Shown in pieces: positions 8,798 through 16,596 of a stretch of 64,000 bases of DNA. How positions within the stretch are numbered: the stretch's first letter is position 1; each line of letters opens with the position of its first letter. Origin of the DNA: CAXBNB01 sp040151475 (GTDB lineage Bacteria; Bacteroidota; Bacteroidia; Cytophagales; Cyclobacteriaceae); NCBI RefSeq assembly GCF_040151475.1, contig NZ_JBDKWG010000139.1, positions 181,568-245,567 of the forward strand, read 5' to 3'. The translations under genes and the position numbers were made by a program. The notes below the pieces were generated by a model. The model searched no databases, had not been told where the DNA came from, and saw only the letters and a list, made by a program, of their open reading frames with translations.

Positions 8798-9694
8798 TTA
8801 ACTATCCTTTCTAGCAATCCATTGAGTATGTTCTCTAGAAAAAGCATTCTCTGCATCTTTAACAAAATCTGAAAATTGCTCTTCAGATCGAATGGATTCG
8901 CTTTCTCCTTTTACAATTCCAATTTCATGAGCCGTAAGGGAATAGGCTGTTGTTAAATCTTGATATTTCTTTACCTGTATCCAGGTTATTATGCCTCCTG
9001 CAATAACTATAAGAGATTCAGTGGGAAATATTCTATCTGGAAATTTAATTTGAATCAAGAGTAAAGTAATTATCGCCACATGAACAACTATCAAAAATAT
9101 GAACCACCTTTTTGAAACTCTTCTGTTTATTCCTGCTTTATTAGCATACCAGTTCCTTTGATTATCAATCCGCTCTCTTTTATAAATTTCAATTCTTTCA
9201 TCGAGACTCAATGCTCGGATAAGATTCATCTTTTCGGATATTATATCTTTTGTGCTATTTTGATCTCCTAAATGTACCCCTAAATTCATATTCTGTTTTA
9301 GAATTTCCCTCAAGTCGTTTCTTAAAGATGCTCTAACAACCTGAACATTTTCAGCATCAAAATATGGTTCTGCTCGCATCATGTACCTCCATGCACGTGT
9401 TTTAACTGATTCAGCAACCGCTCTCCCGTTGTACCAAATTCTATCAAATCTCTTAACTGATTGGAATATTGTTAAACTGAGTGTTCCCAGGAACACTAAG
9501 GCTCCAATTATTGCCCATACACTATTTTTATCTGCATAGATAGTAAGTACAGACCCTAAAAAAAGCAATATCAGATAGCTTCTTATAACTGTAAGATGAT
9601 TATTCTGAGCTTCCAATGATGCATTATTTGCAGATTGGTAAAGGCTAGGATAATCTTCTGAGGATATTTTTATTTCGTTAGATTGAGTAGTCAC
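8798..9694 (-). CDS. SLATT-domain membrane effector (SLATT_3 plus SLATT_1 arrangement)
   Basis: Membrane protein of 298 residues. Two hydrophobic hairpins are visible, at about residues 38-80 and 198-240. After the first comes WYNGRAVAESVKTRAWRYMM, typical of the SLATT_3/DUF4231 group; before the second comes NQRNWYANKAGINRR, typical of SLATT_1. SLATT proteins are predicted pore-forming effectors of nucleotide-signal immune systems (SMODS, SLOG and TIR partners). The only plausible start is a GTG at 9694 inside the last codons of the TIR gene, giving a 17-base overlap, so the two are almost certainly translationally coupled. Predicted role: membrane disruption on receiving a TIR-made nucleotide signal. 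Domain assignment is from motif recognition; function is inferred. Confidence 0.8.
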   Translation of the reverse strand: MTTQSNEIKISSEDYPSLYQSANNASLEAQNNHLTVIRSYLILLFLGSVLTIYADKNSVWAIIGALVFLGTLSLTIFQSVKRFDRIWYNGRAVAESVKTRAWRYMMRAEPYFDAENVQVVRASLRNDLREILKQNMNLGVHLGDQNSTKDIISEKMNLIRALSLDERIEIYKRERIDNQRNWYANKAGINRRVSKRWFIFLIVVHVAIITLLLIQIKFPDRIFPTESLIVIAGGIITWIQVKKYQDLTTAYSLTAHEIGIVKGESESIRSEEQFSDFVKDAENAFSREHTQWIARKDS

Positions 9695-10088
9695 GAATTG
9701 CTTTAACTATTGAACTAGTATTCCAACCCACAATAATATTGGCAGCATTCTGAACAGCCAATGGCATCCGTTGAGATCCCCAAGGCTGCACACCAATAAT
9801 CGGTTTCCTCAAACTCTTAGCAAAGTCAATTTCAAATTGAATCCAACTACTATAAGAAACATAAACTCCACCAAGGATTATCACGCATTCAACCGGACGG
9901 ATTTGCTGTTTTATCTGATCTTCCAATTGTGATGTACTCATTTTATCAAAGGCTTTATCTATGGGCACGCTATAATTTGAATAAATGAAATTTGGAGCAT
10001 CATTCAGGAATTGGATCATACGATCATAACCTTCATGCCTGTGCCATGCATGACTAATAAAAAGTCGATATCTGTGTAATTCGGGCAT
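9678..10088 (-). CDS. TIR-like protein (MTH538/DUF1863, ThsB-like)
   Basis: Cytoplasmic TIR-fold protein of 136 residues. Features are the first strand YRLFISHAWH, a middle CVIILGGVYVSYSSW, and SSWIQFEIDFAKSLRKPIIG, where W-x3-E supplies the glutamate position used for catalysis in NAD-cleaving TIR enzymes. This is the subfamily of Thoeris ThsB, which makes a cyclic ADP-ribose signal on phage infection. The start at 10088 (MPELHRYRLF) is chosen over an in-frame codon at 10109 because TIR strand A follows immediately. It overlaps the downstream SLATT effector gene by 17 bases. NAD cleavage and a role in phage defence are inferred from the family. Confidence 0.82.
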   Translation of the reverse strand: MPELHRYRLFISHAWHRHEGYDRMIQFLNDAPNFIYSNYSVPIDKAFDKMSTSQLEDQIKQQIRPVECVIILGGVYVSYSSWIQFEIDFAKSLRKPIIGVQPWGSQRMPLAVQNAANIIVGWNTSSIVKAIRDYSI

Positions 10089-10130
10089 AATATTAAATTT
10101 TAGTAGCAATTAAATTATCAAAATAATAAA

Positions 10131-10150
10131 AGGGGGCATTTCCACCCCCT
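10131..10150 (-). terminator. Rho-independent terminator or attenuator between the 60-residue gene and the TIR gene
   Basis: Six-base GC stem (AGGGGG with CCCCCT) around an 8-base loop. Read on the minus strand it is followed by TTTTATTATTTT, as expected for an intrinsic terminator. It lies after the stop of the small minus-strand gene and 43 bases before the TIR start, so it would separate the two or limit read-through into the TIR-SLATT pair. Confidence 0.75.
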
Positions 10151-10158
10151 CATTTTCT

Positions 10159-10341
10159 CTAGGCATACCTGATTAATTTCCAAGTAACAGCTTTACCTGC
10201 ATATGGTGGCATCCTATTTCCTTTAGCTATCGGAGCAGTAGTGGATGGATAACCAACAACTTCCCAAACTCCGCTTTCTGGACAATTCTCTCCAGTTTTA
10301 GCTAAAGTACCAATTGGCTTTCTAACACTTGTAGTGTACAT
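10159..10341 (-). CDS. 60-residue protein with a CPESGVW motif
   Basis: Small soluble protein, unrecognised function. The start is the ATG at 10341 rather than a TTG three codons upstream. It contains TGENCPESGVWE, then KGNRMPPYAGKAVTWKL near the C-terminus. I recall C-P-x-S-G-x-W followed by a KG-x-x-MPP segment as a recurring small-domain pattern in bacterial conflict and secretion-associated proteins, but I cannot name the family with certainty. Only one cysteine is present, so it is not a zinc ribbon by itself. It lies upstream of the TIR-SLATT pair on the same strand, separated by a terminator-like hairpin, and could be a regulator or accessory of that system. Confidence 0.6.
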   Translation of the reverse strand: MYTTSVRKPIGTLAKTGENCPESGVWEVVGYPSTTAPIAKGNRMPPYAGKAVTWKLIRYA

Positions 10342-10523
10342 AGCAATCAATATTTAAGGTATGTCCCTATTTGGACAACGGAGGGATATATTGCCGCCTT
10401 GAAGATTGCTTATCTAGGTAATTTCAGCTACTTTAGTATTTCCAATATTAAAAACTGAAATGGTCAGGCCTAATCTTCAAAACCAAGGGTCTGACCTTTC
10501 TATTTCTAGAAAGACCTATTTCT

Positions 10524-10904
10524 TTAATTTTTATTTCTCTTCTTTTCTCTTTTTATCAACTTATACATTTTCACACCTTCATATTCAAAATCTACTATAT
10601 CGTAGATTATTGTTTTTGCCCTATAGTCTATTCCCATCTTATCAAACAATGCCTTTGTATTAGCATAATAATACTCGCCTGCCCTGCTTATTTTAAATGC
10701 TTCCTCCTTAACACCGTCTTCAACTGACATATATAAATTATCATCCTCACTATCTTCTTCATTAACTCCTATCATCACACTTTTACCTGTAGATAACCCT
10801 AACTTATCAATAGCAGTACTCGAAAATCCTAACTTTCCAGACTTATGAATACTACATTTAATATTCCTATCTATTTCATCTGCTTTAAAAAAGTTTATTT
10901 TCAT
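10524..10904 (-). CDS. Conserved hypothetical protein of the accessory island
   Basis: Soluble protein of 126 residues, with a family resemblance to uncharacterised Bacteroidota proteins but no function known to me. It starts MKINFFKADEIDRNIKCSIH, has a central acidic run (EEDSEDDN), an AGEYYYANTKALFDKMGIDY segment and a very basic tail (KREKKRNKN). It reads as an alpha/beta domain with an acidic loop. There is no signal peptide or membrane segment. It shares the minus strand with the 60-residue, TIR and SLATT genes but lies 182 bases upstream of them. It may be a cassette cargo gene of its own. Confidence 0.65.
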   Translation of the reverse strand: MKINFFKADEIDRNIKCSIHKSGKLGFSSTAIDKLGLSTGKSVMIGVNEEDSEDDNLYMSVEDGVKEEAFKISRAGEYYYANTKALFDKMGIDYRAKTIIYDIVDFEYEGVKMYKLIKREKKRNKN

Positions 10905-11147
10905 TTCAGTCTAAATTATGGAGTCTTCACAAAGGTACCATAACTTTTTAATAAACAAATAAAATATATTTAATTTTTTATTCTCTTGTGTGCTCTCTTA
11001 AACATCCACCATGAATTGTCTGCATATAACAGATGCTAAGCTCCATAGACTGACTTAGCTATTTGCAAAAGACAGTGCTAAAAGATACTTTTAAAGATAT
11101 TTGACAGGATAAGCCTACGGAGCTTAGCTAGACGATATCAATACTGC

Positions 11148-11285
11148 ATGAGAAAAGGCATGCTAATTCTTCTAACATATAACTTTTTAATCGGCTGTCA
11201 AGCTCAAACTGATGAAGTCAATAGACAGTTTCTTGAAATGTTTGTCTCTGATTATTCTTCACACTGGTCTCCACACCAGTCTTAA
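11148..11285 (+). pseudogene. Truncated lipoprotein gene fragment
   Basis: Open frame of 45 residues beginning MRKGMLILLTYNFLIGCQAQ, a convincing SpII signal peptide with lipobox LIGC, followed by only ~28 mature residues (TDEVNRQFLEMFVSDYSSHW). The stop codon falls within the start of a palindromic repeat (CTTAACGTCTCGTTGAGACC at 11281-11300). The simplest reading is a lipoprotein gene cut off by repeat insertion or recombination; a genuine mini-lipoprotein is less likely. Confidence 0.5.
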
Positions 11286-11350
11286 CGTCTCGTTGAGACC
11301 TAAAGATTGCAAATGATCAAGAATGAGTCTTAGTGAGACACTAAGACTAG
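11281..11350. repeat. Dispersed palindromic repeat B, best copy
   Basis: Seventy bases made of a short palindrome (GTCTCGTTGAGAC), a spacer (AGATTGCAAATGATCAAGA) and a perfect 10-base-arm palindrome AGTCTTAGTG-AGA-CACTAAGACT at 11326-11348. Diverged copies of the whole unit lie at 14336-14402 and 15370-15432, and the second palindrome alone recurs at 13205-13225. All are in or next to the accessory island. Confidence 0.75.
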
Positions 11351-11590
11351 GTAAGGTGGTACGTCATTTCTGCGCAGGCAGAAATCTCATAAAGACACTT
11401 CCGCCAGTGAGTTTGGTATATGCGTTTTGTTTAGTTTTTATAAAGCCTGATTTGAGCTATTACTAGACATTGAGTACCTTCTTGTAATAAGAGACCTCTG
11501 TTTTCACAGGGGTGACGAAAACCGATAGGGTTTGTACTTGCCTTGGTGAAGGTGAAATTAGACATCAAACGCTTTCGTCATTTGGATTCC

Positions 11591-11677
11591 TCTAGCCTTA
11601 ACGTCTCGGTTGAGACTAGTGTGGGAAATGACCGTTTCAAAAAACATAATTAATGCTTTAGATTTGAGAAACGTATA
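11591..11677 (+). repeat. Direct repeat A, copy 2
   Basis: Relative of 8631-8714, about 85% identical by eye with small indels. It is followed by a second attC-like sequence (11675-11724) with TATAAGGCGCACAAACT and, at the end, ATGTTAGGGAGCAA, ten bases before the S41 peptidase start. The same order, repeat then foldback, follows copy 1. Confidence 0.8.
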
Positions 11678-11733
11678 AGGCGCACAAACTATCAAAGTGG
11701 ATATGCCTGGATGTTAGGGAGCAATTTAATTTT

Positions 11734-13131
11734 ATGAGAATGAAACACAAGTATGTTATAATTATTGTGGGAATCTTAATTCTCAACATCTTCTACAGTT
11801 GTCATGATTCAGAACCAGAATTATCAGGCGTTTGGTCTTCTGTTGGTTACGGAAAACAAATGATAATTACGGACAGTACGGTTACTTTATATGACACTTT
11901 CTCAGGAGGTTGTGCTCTTTTTGCTGAAATTCCCCCTAAGGTCTTCAGCAACATTTCTGAAATATTGAATTTAACACATGACAGCCTGAAAATTAAAGTA
12001 GGGTTGACTGTATATGAATTTACGAGAACCAATCCAAAAATTTCCCCTTGTAACAAGCAACTTATAAAAAATGACCCTCTTTCAAATTTTGATGCACTTT
12101 GGAATTCATTTAATGAGAATTATTCATCATTTGAGCTCAGGAGTATTGATTGGGGTAAAATGAAAGAGCATTATCGACCAATGTTAACAAGCCAATCATC
12201 AGATTTTGAATTATATTCTGTACTCCATCAAATGATATCCGAACTCAAGGATGGACACGTCTTTTTAGACGCCCCTGATAGTATAAAAAATGAACCAGGT
12301 ACTGTATTTGATAATCGAATTGGCGATTTGAGGAAAAAAATTATATCCCAGATCAATTCAAAGTATTTAGATAAAGTCCACAATTACAACAAAGGGAATC
12401 TTATTTGGGGGAAAATTGATGGAAACATTGGTTACATTCAGATTAATAATTTTGAAGACTTAGCAAATTACGATCTAAGTGATAGTTTATCGGAGGAAGA
12501 GTTTTGGGAAGCCTATTGGGAAGCTGCTGAAACCAGTCAGAGTTACACAAAAGATGTTCTTGCTGGTTTAAACAAGCTAATGGAAATCATTATTAAAGAC
12601 TTTAAATCCACAGAATTTTGTATTATCGATGTAAGATTCAATAGTGGCGGTTTTGATCAGGCAGGACTCGATGTTCTAAGCTTTTTTACAGATCAGAGAA
12701 CCCTTGCTTACTCAAAAAAGGCAAGACATGGTAAATATTTTACGAAGAAACAGGCAATTTTTATTGATCCTAATACATTCAATTATTCAAATCCTATATA
12801 TATTTTAACAAGTCATCAAACAGCCAGTGCGAGTGAAACCTTTGTTCTAGGTTCAATGAATTTGTCAAAAGCACGTAGAATTGGATCAAACACTGCAGGG
12901 GTATTCTCCGATGTTCTGGATAAAAGATTGCCAAATGGTTGGAATTATGGACTTTCAAATGAAATATATGAAAGCCCTGACAACAAAAATTACGAAATGG
13001 TTGGGATAAACCCTGATTACAAAATCAACTATGAAAAAAACAATTTTTCGTTTTACATGCAATTAAATAATGAAATTGAAACTGGAGATATTGCCCTTGA
13101 AAAGGCTATAGTGTTGGGTAAAAATCAATAA
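11734..13131 (+). CDS. S41-family peptidase lipoprotein
   Basis: Serine protease of the C-terminal-processing/tricorn-like S41 family, 465 residues, anchored by an SpII signal (lipobox YSC at residue 23). An N-terminal extension of ~100 residues (GVWSSVGYGKQMIITD) looks like a lipocalin-like or beta domain. The S41 core follows, with LKDGHVF, IGYIQINNF, IDVRFNSGGFDQAG and the nucleophile region SHQTASASETF, where Ser in TASASE is catalytic. There is no obvious PDZ domain. It is preceded by an attC-like site and forms a self-standing unit. Target proteins are unknown. Confidence 0.85.
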   Translation: MRMKHKYVIIIVGILILNIFYSCHDSEPELSGVWSSVGYGKQMIITDSTVTLYDTFSGGCALFAEIPPKVFSNISEILNLTHDSLKIKVGLTVYEFTRTNPKISPCNKQLIKNDPLSNFDALWNSFNENYSSFELRSIDWGKMKEHYRPMLTSQSSDFELYSVLHQMISELKDGHVFLDAPDSIKNEPGTVFDNRIGDLRKKIISQINSKYLDKVHNYNKGNLIWGKIDGNIGYIQINNFEDLANYDLSDSLSEEEFWEAYWEAAETSQSYTKDVLAGLNKLMEIIIKDFKSTEFCIIDVRFNSGGFDQAGLDVLSFFTDQRTLAYSKKARHGKYFTKKQAIFIDPNTFNYSNPIYILTSHQTASASETFVLGSMNLSKARRIGSNTAGVFSDVLDKRLPNGWNYGLSNEIYESPDNKNYEMVGINPDYKINYEKNNFSFYMQLNNEIETGDIALEKAIVLGKNQ

Positions 13132-13622
13132 ATTACTTTTTAAAGGAATAGTAAATCGTTTCCCAACGTGTATATTCAAAATAGGAGAACTGTTCAACCA
13201 GTTTAGTCTTAGTGAGACACTAAGGCCAGAGGGGATATATAAATCATTTTTCATTTGAATCGCAACAAGGGTCAAATTGAGACACTTCGCTGCGCTCACT
13301 GTGACAAAGCAACAGAGTATATAATCTTGCTTCGGTTTAACAACTGAAGCAGTTATTAAGCACTAAACCTCTCCTTGTCATCCTGAACAAAGTGAAGGAT
13401 CTCTAAGGTTAAGTAATTATGATTTTCCTCTCTATATGAGTTAGTTACAGTCTCAATCTGACGGATATTGAGAAATACTAAGACTAGACGAGATTTGAGC
13501 CTATAGTGAATCAAAAAATGTAATAGACCAAATCAAATATTTGGCTATTTAGAGCAGGAAACATTATCTTCCGAAAAAAGGCGACACATAGAGTGGCGTT
13601 GGCTATAATCAAACTATTATAC
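13132..13622. other. 491-base spacer with dispersed repeats and an attC-like end
   Basis: Holds a copy of the TAGTG-AGA-CACTA palindrome (13205-13225), dispersed repeat C (13273-13407), a degenerate palindrome near 13450, and at 13577-13613 a sequence GGCGACACATAGAGTGGCGTTGGC just before the next gene, which resembles the other attC-like ends in this island. No gene seen. Confidence 0.6.
13273..13407. repeat. Dispersed repeat C, copy 1
   Basis: About 135 bases, starting CAAATTGAGACACTTCGCTG and ending CTTGTCATCCTGAACAAAG. It recurs at 33473-33604 with the same order of segments. Shorter pieces of the same style occur near 42290 and 63710. It is non-coding. Confidence 0.8.
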
Positions 13623-14318
13623 ATGATCAAACAAGTAATAATTGCCATCACTAGTATAATTCTAATCTTTGGGGAACTGAACGGCCAAGATTTAAAAAAG
13701 AAGAGCAAGATTTATAATGTTTCCAATTCAAAATCAACTTATCATGTTCTAAAATCCGATAATACTATTCGACATGGTGATTATTCACTCGTTGATAGCA
13801 ACAAAATACTAAAAGCAAAGGGGAAATTTAATAATAATGAAAAGGTTGGTCTTTGGGATTATTATCGTAACTCTGGAGGAATAGTCAGCAAATATACTTT
13901 TGATCACAACAGAGATACTTTGATTTTCTATGGTATTGCACTTCTTAAGGATGAATATGGAAATATTGTTAGAAAACTTGACTTCAAGGAAGTCGAGGCG
14001 CCTGCCGATCCTATTGGTATGGAGGACAATATTGTTCTTTTCCACGAAGATTTTTCAAATACCTACATTTCTAAGTATGGGCAATCTAACTTCGATCGAT
14101 TTCATGGAAAGGTCTATTTTAAAATGAATTGCACTGAACAGCAGTTAGTTATAAATCCAGAAGTAATAATTAATAAATTGAGTGATTCCGATAGAGATCA
14201 CCTTTTAGAAATTGCTCGACATACATTAAAGCAATTGGACAATAAGCGAGTATTATTTATAAATAAGGAAGGGAACTTAACAAGTGGAGAAGTAATAATT
14301 CCAATGACGTTTCGCTAA
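13623..14318 (+). CDS. Exported protein with a YwqK/MORN-like repeat, function unknown
   Basis: Secreted or periplasmic protein of 231 residues. The ATG at 13623 gives a clean signal peptide (MIKQVIIAITSIILIFGELNGQ); an upstream in-frame GTG would put ten residues before it. Residues ~70-105 contain KGKFNNNEKVGLWDYYR, the G-x-W-x-x-Y pattern of MORN/YwqK-like repeats. The C-terminal half (CTEQQLVINPEVI, HLLEIARHTLKQL) is unrecognised. It is preceded by an attC-like site, so it is probably the cargo of a separate cassette. Confidence 0.65.
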   Translation: MIKQVIIAITSIILIFGELNGQDLKKKSKIYNVSNSKSTYHVLKSDNTIRHGDYSLVDSNKILKAKGKFNNNEKVGLWDYYRNSGGIVSKYTFDHNRDTLIFYGIALLKDEYGNIVRKLDFKEVEAPADPIGMEDNIVLFHEDFSNTYISKYGQSNFDRFHGKVYFKMNCTEQQLVINPEVIINKLSDSDRDHLLEIARHTLKQLDNKRVLFINKEGNLTSGEVIIPMTFR

Positions 14319-14335
14319 AAGTAAAGCATTCTCCA

Positions 14336-14402
14336 CTGCTCTCAATATCTCCTTGAGATCAAATACAGATTGCAAATGATCAAGATTGGGTTTCTCTGAG
14401 TC
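14336..14402. repeat. Palindromic repeat B, diverged copy
   Basis: Carries CTCAATATCTCCTTGAGATC, then CAGATTGCAAATGATCAAGA, then a remnant of the second palindrome (TTTCTCTGAGTC). It matches 11281-11350 in order and spacing and marks the right margin of the island, just before the PIG-L gene. Confidence 0.65.
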
Positions 14403-14602
14403 CATTCCCATCGCCATAACAGGATGAATCTCTCAAGAAATATTCATCCAAAAACTTCAATTCCCAATTTTTCGGCTAACTTAACTTTTCCACTTTGAGG
14501 CTTTAAAACAAACGGTAGTTGTGGACATGCGGATAAGGTATCGTTACAAGGAATGTGTAGTGATGTTGGGACTTTTAATAACGTTTTTAAAAATAAAATG
14601 CA

Positions 14603-15370
14603 ATGACGAAAAATACACGGAGACGGTTTTTGACAAACGCAGTGCCCATCACTATCGGAACCACTCTGGGACTATCCAATGCCAGTGCTTTTGGTAATGG
14701 TAGTGATACCTCACTCGAAAAGAAAATGAAAATAGTGGTTTTAGGGGCACATCCTGATGATCCTGAAACAATGTGTGGAGGAGTAATGGCCGTGTATTCA
14801 AATTCAGGCCATGAGGTTGTTTCCGCATATTTGACACGTGGAGAAGCAGGTATTGAAGGTAAATCACATGATGAATCTGCAAAGATTCGCACTGCTGAAG
14901 CACTCACTGCATGTGGTATTTTAAAAGCTCGTCCTGAGTTCATTGGACAGATTGATGGAAGTTGCGAAATAACCAAGGAGAGATACTCGCAGGCTATCAA
15001 TTTTCTGGAAAAAGAAGAGCCGGATATTATACTTACACACTGGCCAATTGATACCCACAGGGATCATCGTATTTGTTCAATTTTGGTTTATGATGCATGG
15101 CTGGAATTAGGGCGCAAATCTGCACTTTACTTTGGTGAAGTTATGAGCGGACATCAAACTCAAAATTTCACACCTACCGATTATGTTGATATTGCTGGTG
15201 TATTAAAGCAAAAGCACAAGTCTTGTTTTGCACATGTAAGTCAGAAAATTGAAGAAACGTACCCGGAGCATCATGGAAAAATGGAAATTTTTCGTGGGAT
15301 GGAATTCGGTTGCGATTATGCTGAAGCATTCATCAGGCATGTACAAAGCCCGGCAACTTACCTGAAATAA
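14603..15370 (+). CDS. PIG-L family deacetylase with Tat signal
   Basis: Zinc-dependent N-acetylglucosaminyl deacetylase family protein, 255 residues, acting outside the cytoplasm on an unidentified N-acetyl sugar or conjugate. The N-terminus TKNTRRRFLTNAV is a twin-arginine signal. The metal motif GAHPDDPETMCGG lies at about residues 47-59, and the distal histidine motif is DTHRDHR. Length is normal for the family. It is a single gene between the accessory island and a minus-strand phosphatase. The substrate cannot be told from sequence. Confidence 0.88.
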   Translation: MTKNTRRRFLTNAVPITIGTTLGLSNASAFGNGSDTSLEKKMKIVVLGAHPDDPETMCGGVMAVYSNSGHEVVSAYLTRGEAGIEGKSHDESAKIRTAEALTACGILKARPEFIGQIDGSCEITKERYSQAINFLEKEEPDIILTHWPIDTHRDHRICSILVYDAWLELGRKSALYFGEVMSGHQTQNFTPTDYVDIAGVLKQKHKSCFAHVSQKIEETYPEHHGKMEIFRGMEFGCDYAEAFIRHVQSPATYLK

Positions 15371-15432
15371 TCTGGTCTTAGGGTCTTGTTGATCTCATGT
15401 ACAGATTACAAATTATCAGGGTTGTCTCTGTG
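15370..15432. repeat. Palindromic repeat B, most diverged copy
   Basis: Contains GGTCTTAGGGTCTTGTTGATC, then ACAGATTACAAATTATCAGGG and TGTCTCTGTG, in the same order as the copies at 11281 and 14336. It begins at the stop codon of the PIG-L gene. Confidence 0.5.
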
Positions 15433-15461
15433 CTAATACCAGAGAAGACCCCAGAGGACAA

Positions 15462-15587
15462 CAGGGCAAACGCATTTAAAAACAAAAACCTCCTTACCGT
15501 ACAAGTTACGGTATCCCACGAAATAACAGTCGATCCTAACAGACCCCAGAACAGTCTGGGGATAAATTTTTAAATGCGATTGCCCTG
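15462..15587. repeat. Foldback element with 21-base arms
   Basis: Inverted repeat: the left arm at 15462-15482 (CAGGGCAAACGCATTTAAAA...) pairs with 15567-15587 with one mismatch. A smaller stem, CCCCAG-AACAGT-CTGGGG, lies inside near 15544-15562. Total ~126 bases, lying between the convergent PIG-L and PAP2-like genes. It may terminate both, or be a miniature transposable element. Confidence 0.75.
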
Positions 15588-15650
15588 TCCAAGAAGATTG
15601 GGGAGGGATTTTTATATGCATATAATCCGTAAGGTTATCTCTTGTAGAAG

Positions 15651-16328
15651 TCAGGATTCTCTGAGCCTGGGCTTAGTCAGTATAGGTTTCAACAGTTCGG
15701 CCACCTTTTTATGTTTGAAAACCAAGACATAACTCTGCCATGCGAAAAATGGAGCTGCTAAAACATCAATAGTGTAATGTGCATGTTGGATGAGCAACAT
15801 CACCGCAATTATCACGGTGATCAATATGATCCATTTTTTTACAGGTTCCTTAACCAAAAATACACACAACACTAAAGTAGCAGTGTGGCCTGAGAAGAAC
15901 AGGTCTTTCATGAGTGTGTAGTTGTTGTATATGGCATATTCTAAAAGAGGGTCTTTCAGCGGAATGATATTTATCGGAGCTTCCAATGCTACAAAATATA
16001 GTGTGATAGACCTAAATAAAATCAATACACCATAAGCAAGGTAAGCCTTTATTAAGTTGTCCGGGGTTTTGATTAATTGGAGAAAAGTAAAAATACACAC
16101 TCCATATATAAGGATAAATATTGGGACGGATAAATCAAATGCAGGTAAGTGGCTTAAAACAATGTCATTTAGTGAAAGACCTTGTCTGGTTTCTACAAAA
16201 GTCATAAATGACCTAAGGAAGAAAATCTCCACAGATATAAACATCATTGCCACAAGGGTCTGGTATCGGAACTTCGGTAGTTTCAGCTCCTTGAGCCATA
16301 CATACCATACTAATTTCACCTGCTCCAA
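15651..16328 (-). CDS. PAP2/sphingomyelin-synthase-like membrane phosphatase
   Basis: Integral membrane protein of 225 residues with about six membrane segments. The catalytic pattern of the sphingomyelin-synthase-related PAP2 group is present: FFSGHTATLVL (histidine of motif 2) and QHAHYTIDVLAAPF (HYTxDV, motif 3). It probably transfers or removes a phosphate head group on a lipid at the outer face of the inner membrane. The start is a TTG at 16328; no in-frame ATG exists before the first helix. It is transcribed alone, convergent to the PIG-L gene. Confidence 0.8.
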   Translation of the reverse strand: MEQVKLVWYVWLKELKLPKFRYQTLVAMMFISVEIFFLRSFMTFVETRQGLSLNDIVLSHLPAFDLSVPIFILIYGVCIFTFLQLIKTPDNLIKAYLAYGVLILFRSITLYFVALEAPINIIPLKDPLLEYAIYNNYTLMKDLFFSGHTATLVLCVFLVKEPVKKWIILITVIIAVMLLIQHAHYTIDVLAAPFFAWQSYVLVFKHKKVAELLKPILTKPRLRES

Positions 16329-16596
16329 TTCTAGTCATCTAAAAAAGTGCGCAAAGAAAATTTAAAGATTCAATATTTTGTTAACATTCGGGTAATATTT
16401 TTTTAATCGACTGCTTTCAGATTACGGTATTTTTTCAAGAAGGTTGATTTAATCATTTGGTTATTTACAGAGTAGGGCTTTAAGGTATGTGTGGAGTGCT
16501 TTTTTAGTTTAAGTTTCGATATTTCTGTGGTTATTATTTCATTAATTATTATTGTTGTAGTAGTAGATTCAGTTATAAACTTAAATCCTATATTTT

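Larger units (their letters stand above)
10905..11733. other. Repeat-rich stretch of 829 bases without an intact gene
   Basis: Contains a perfect 10-base inverted repeat (GCTAAGCTCC at 11035-11044 with GGAGCTTAGC at 11119-11128), a truncated lipoprotein frame at 11148-11285, palindromic repeats at 11281-11350, a fragment at about 11370-11390 also found near 61830 (CGTCATTTCTGCG), and direct repeat A copy 2. It looks like accumulated cassette junctions and relics. Confidence 0.7.

Noticed and set aside
10342..10523. Possible structured RNA or retron-like element between the two small genes
   Set aside because: No reverse transcriptase is present and only a weak GGTCAG/CTGACC stem is seen at about 10460-10500.
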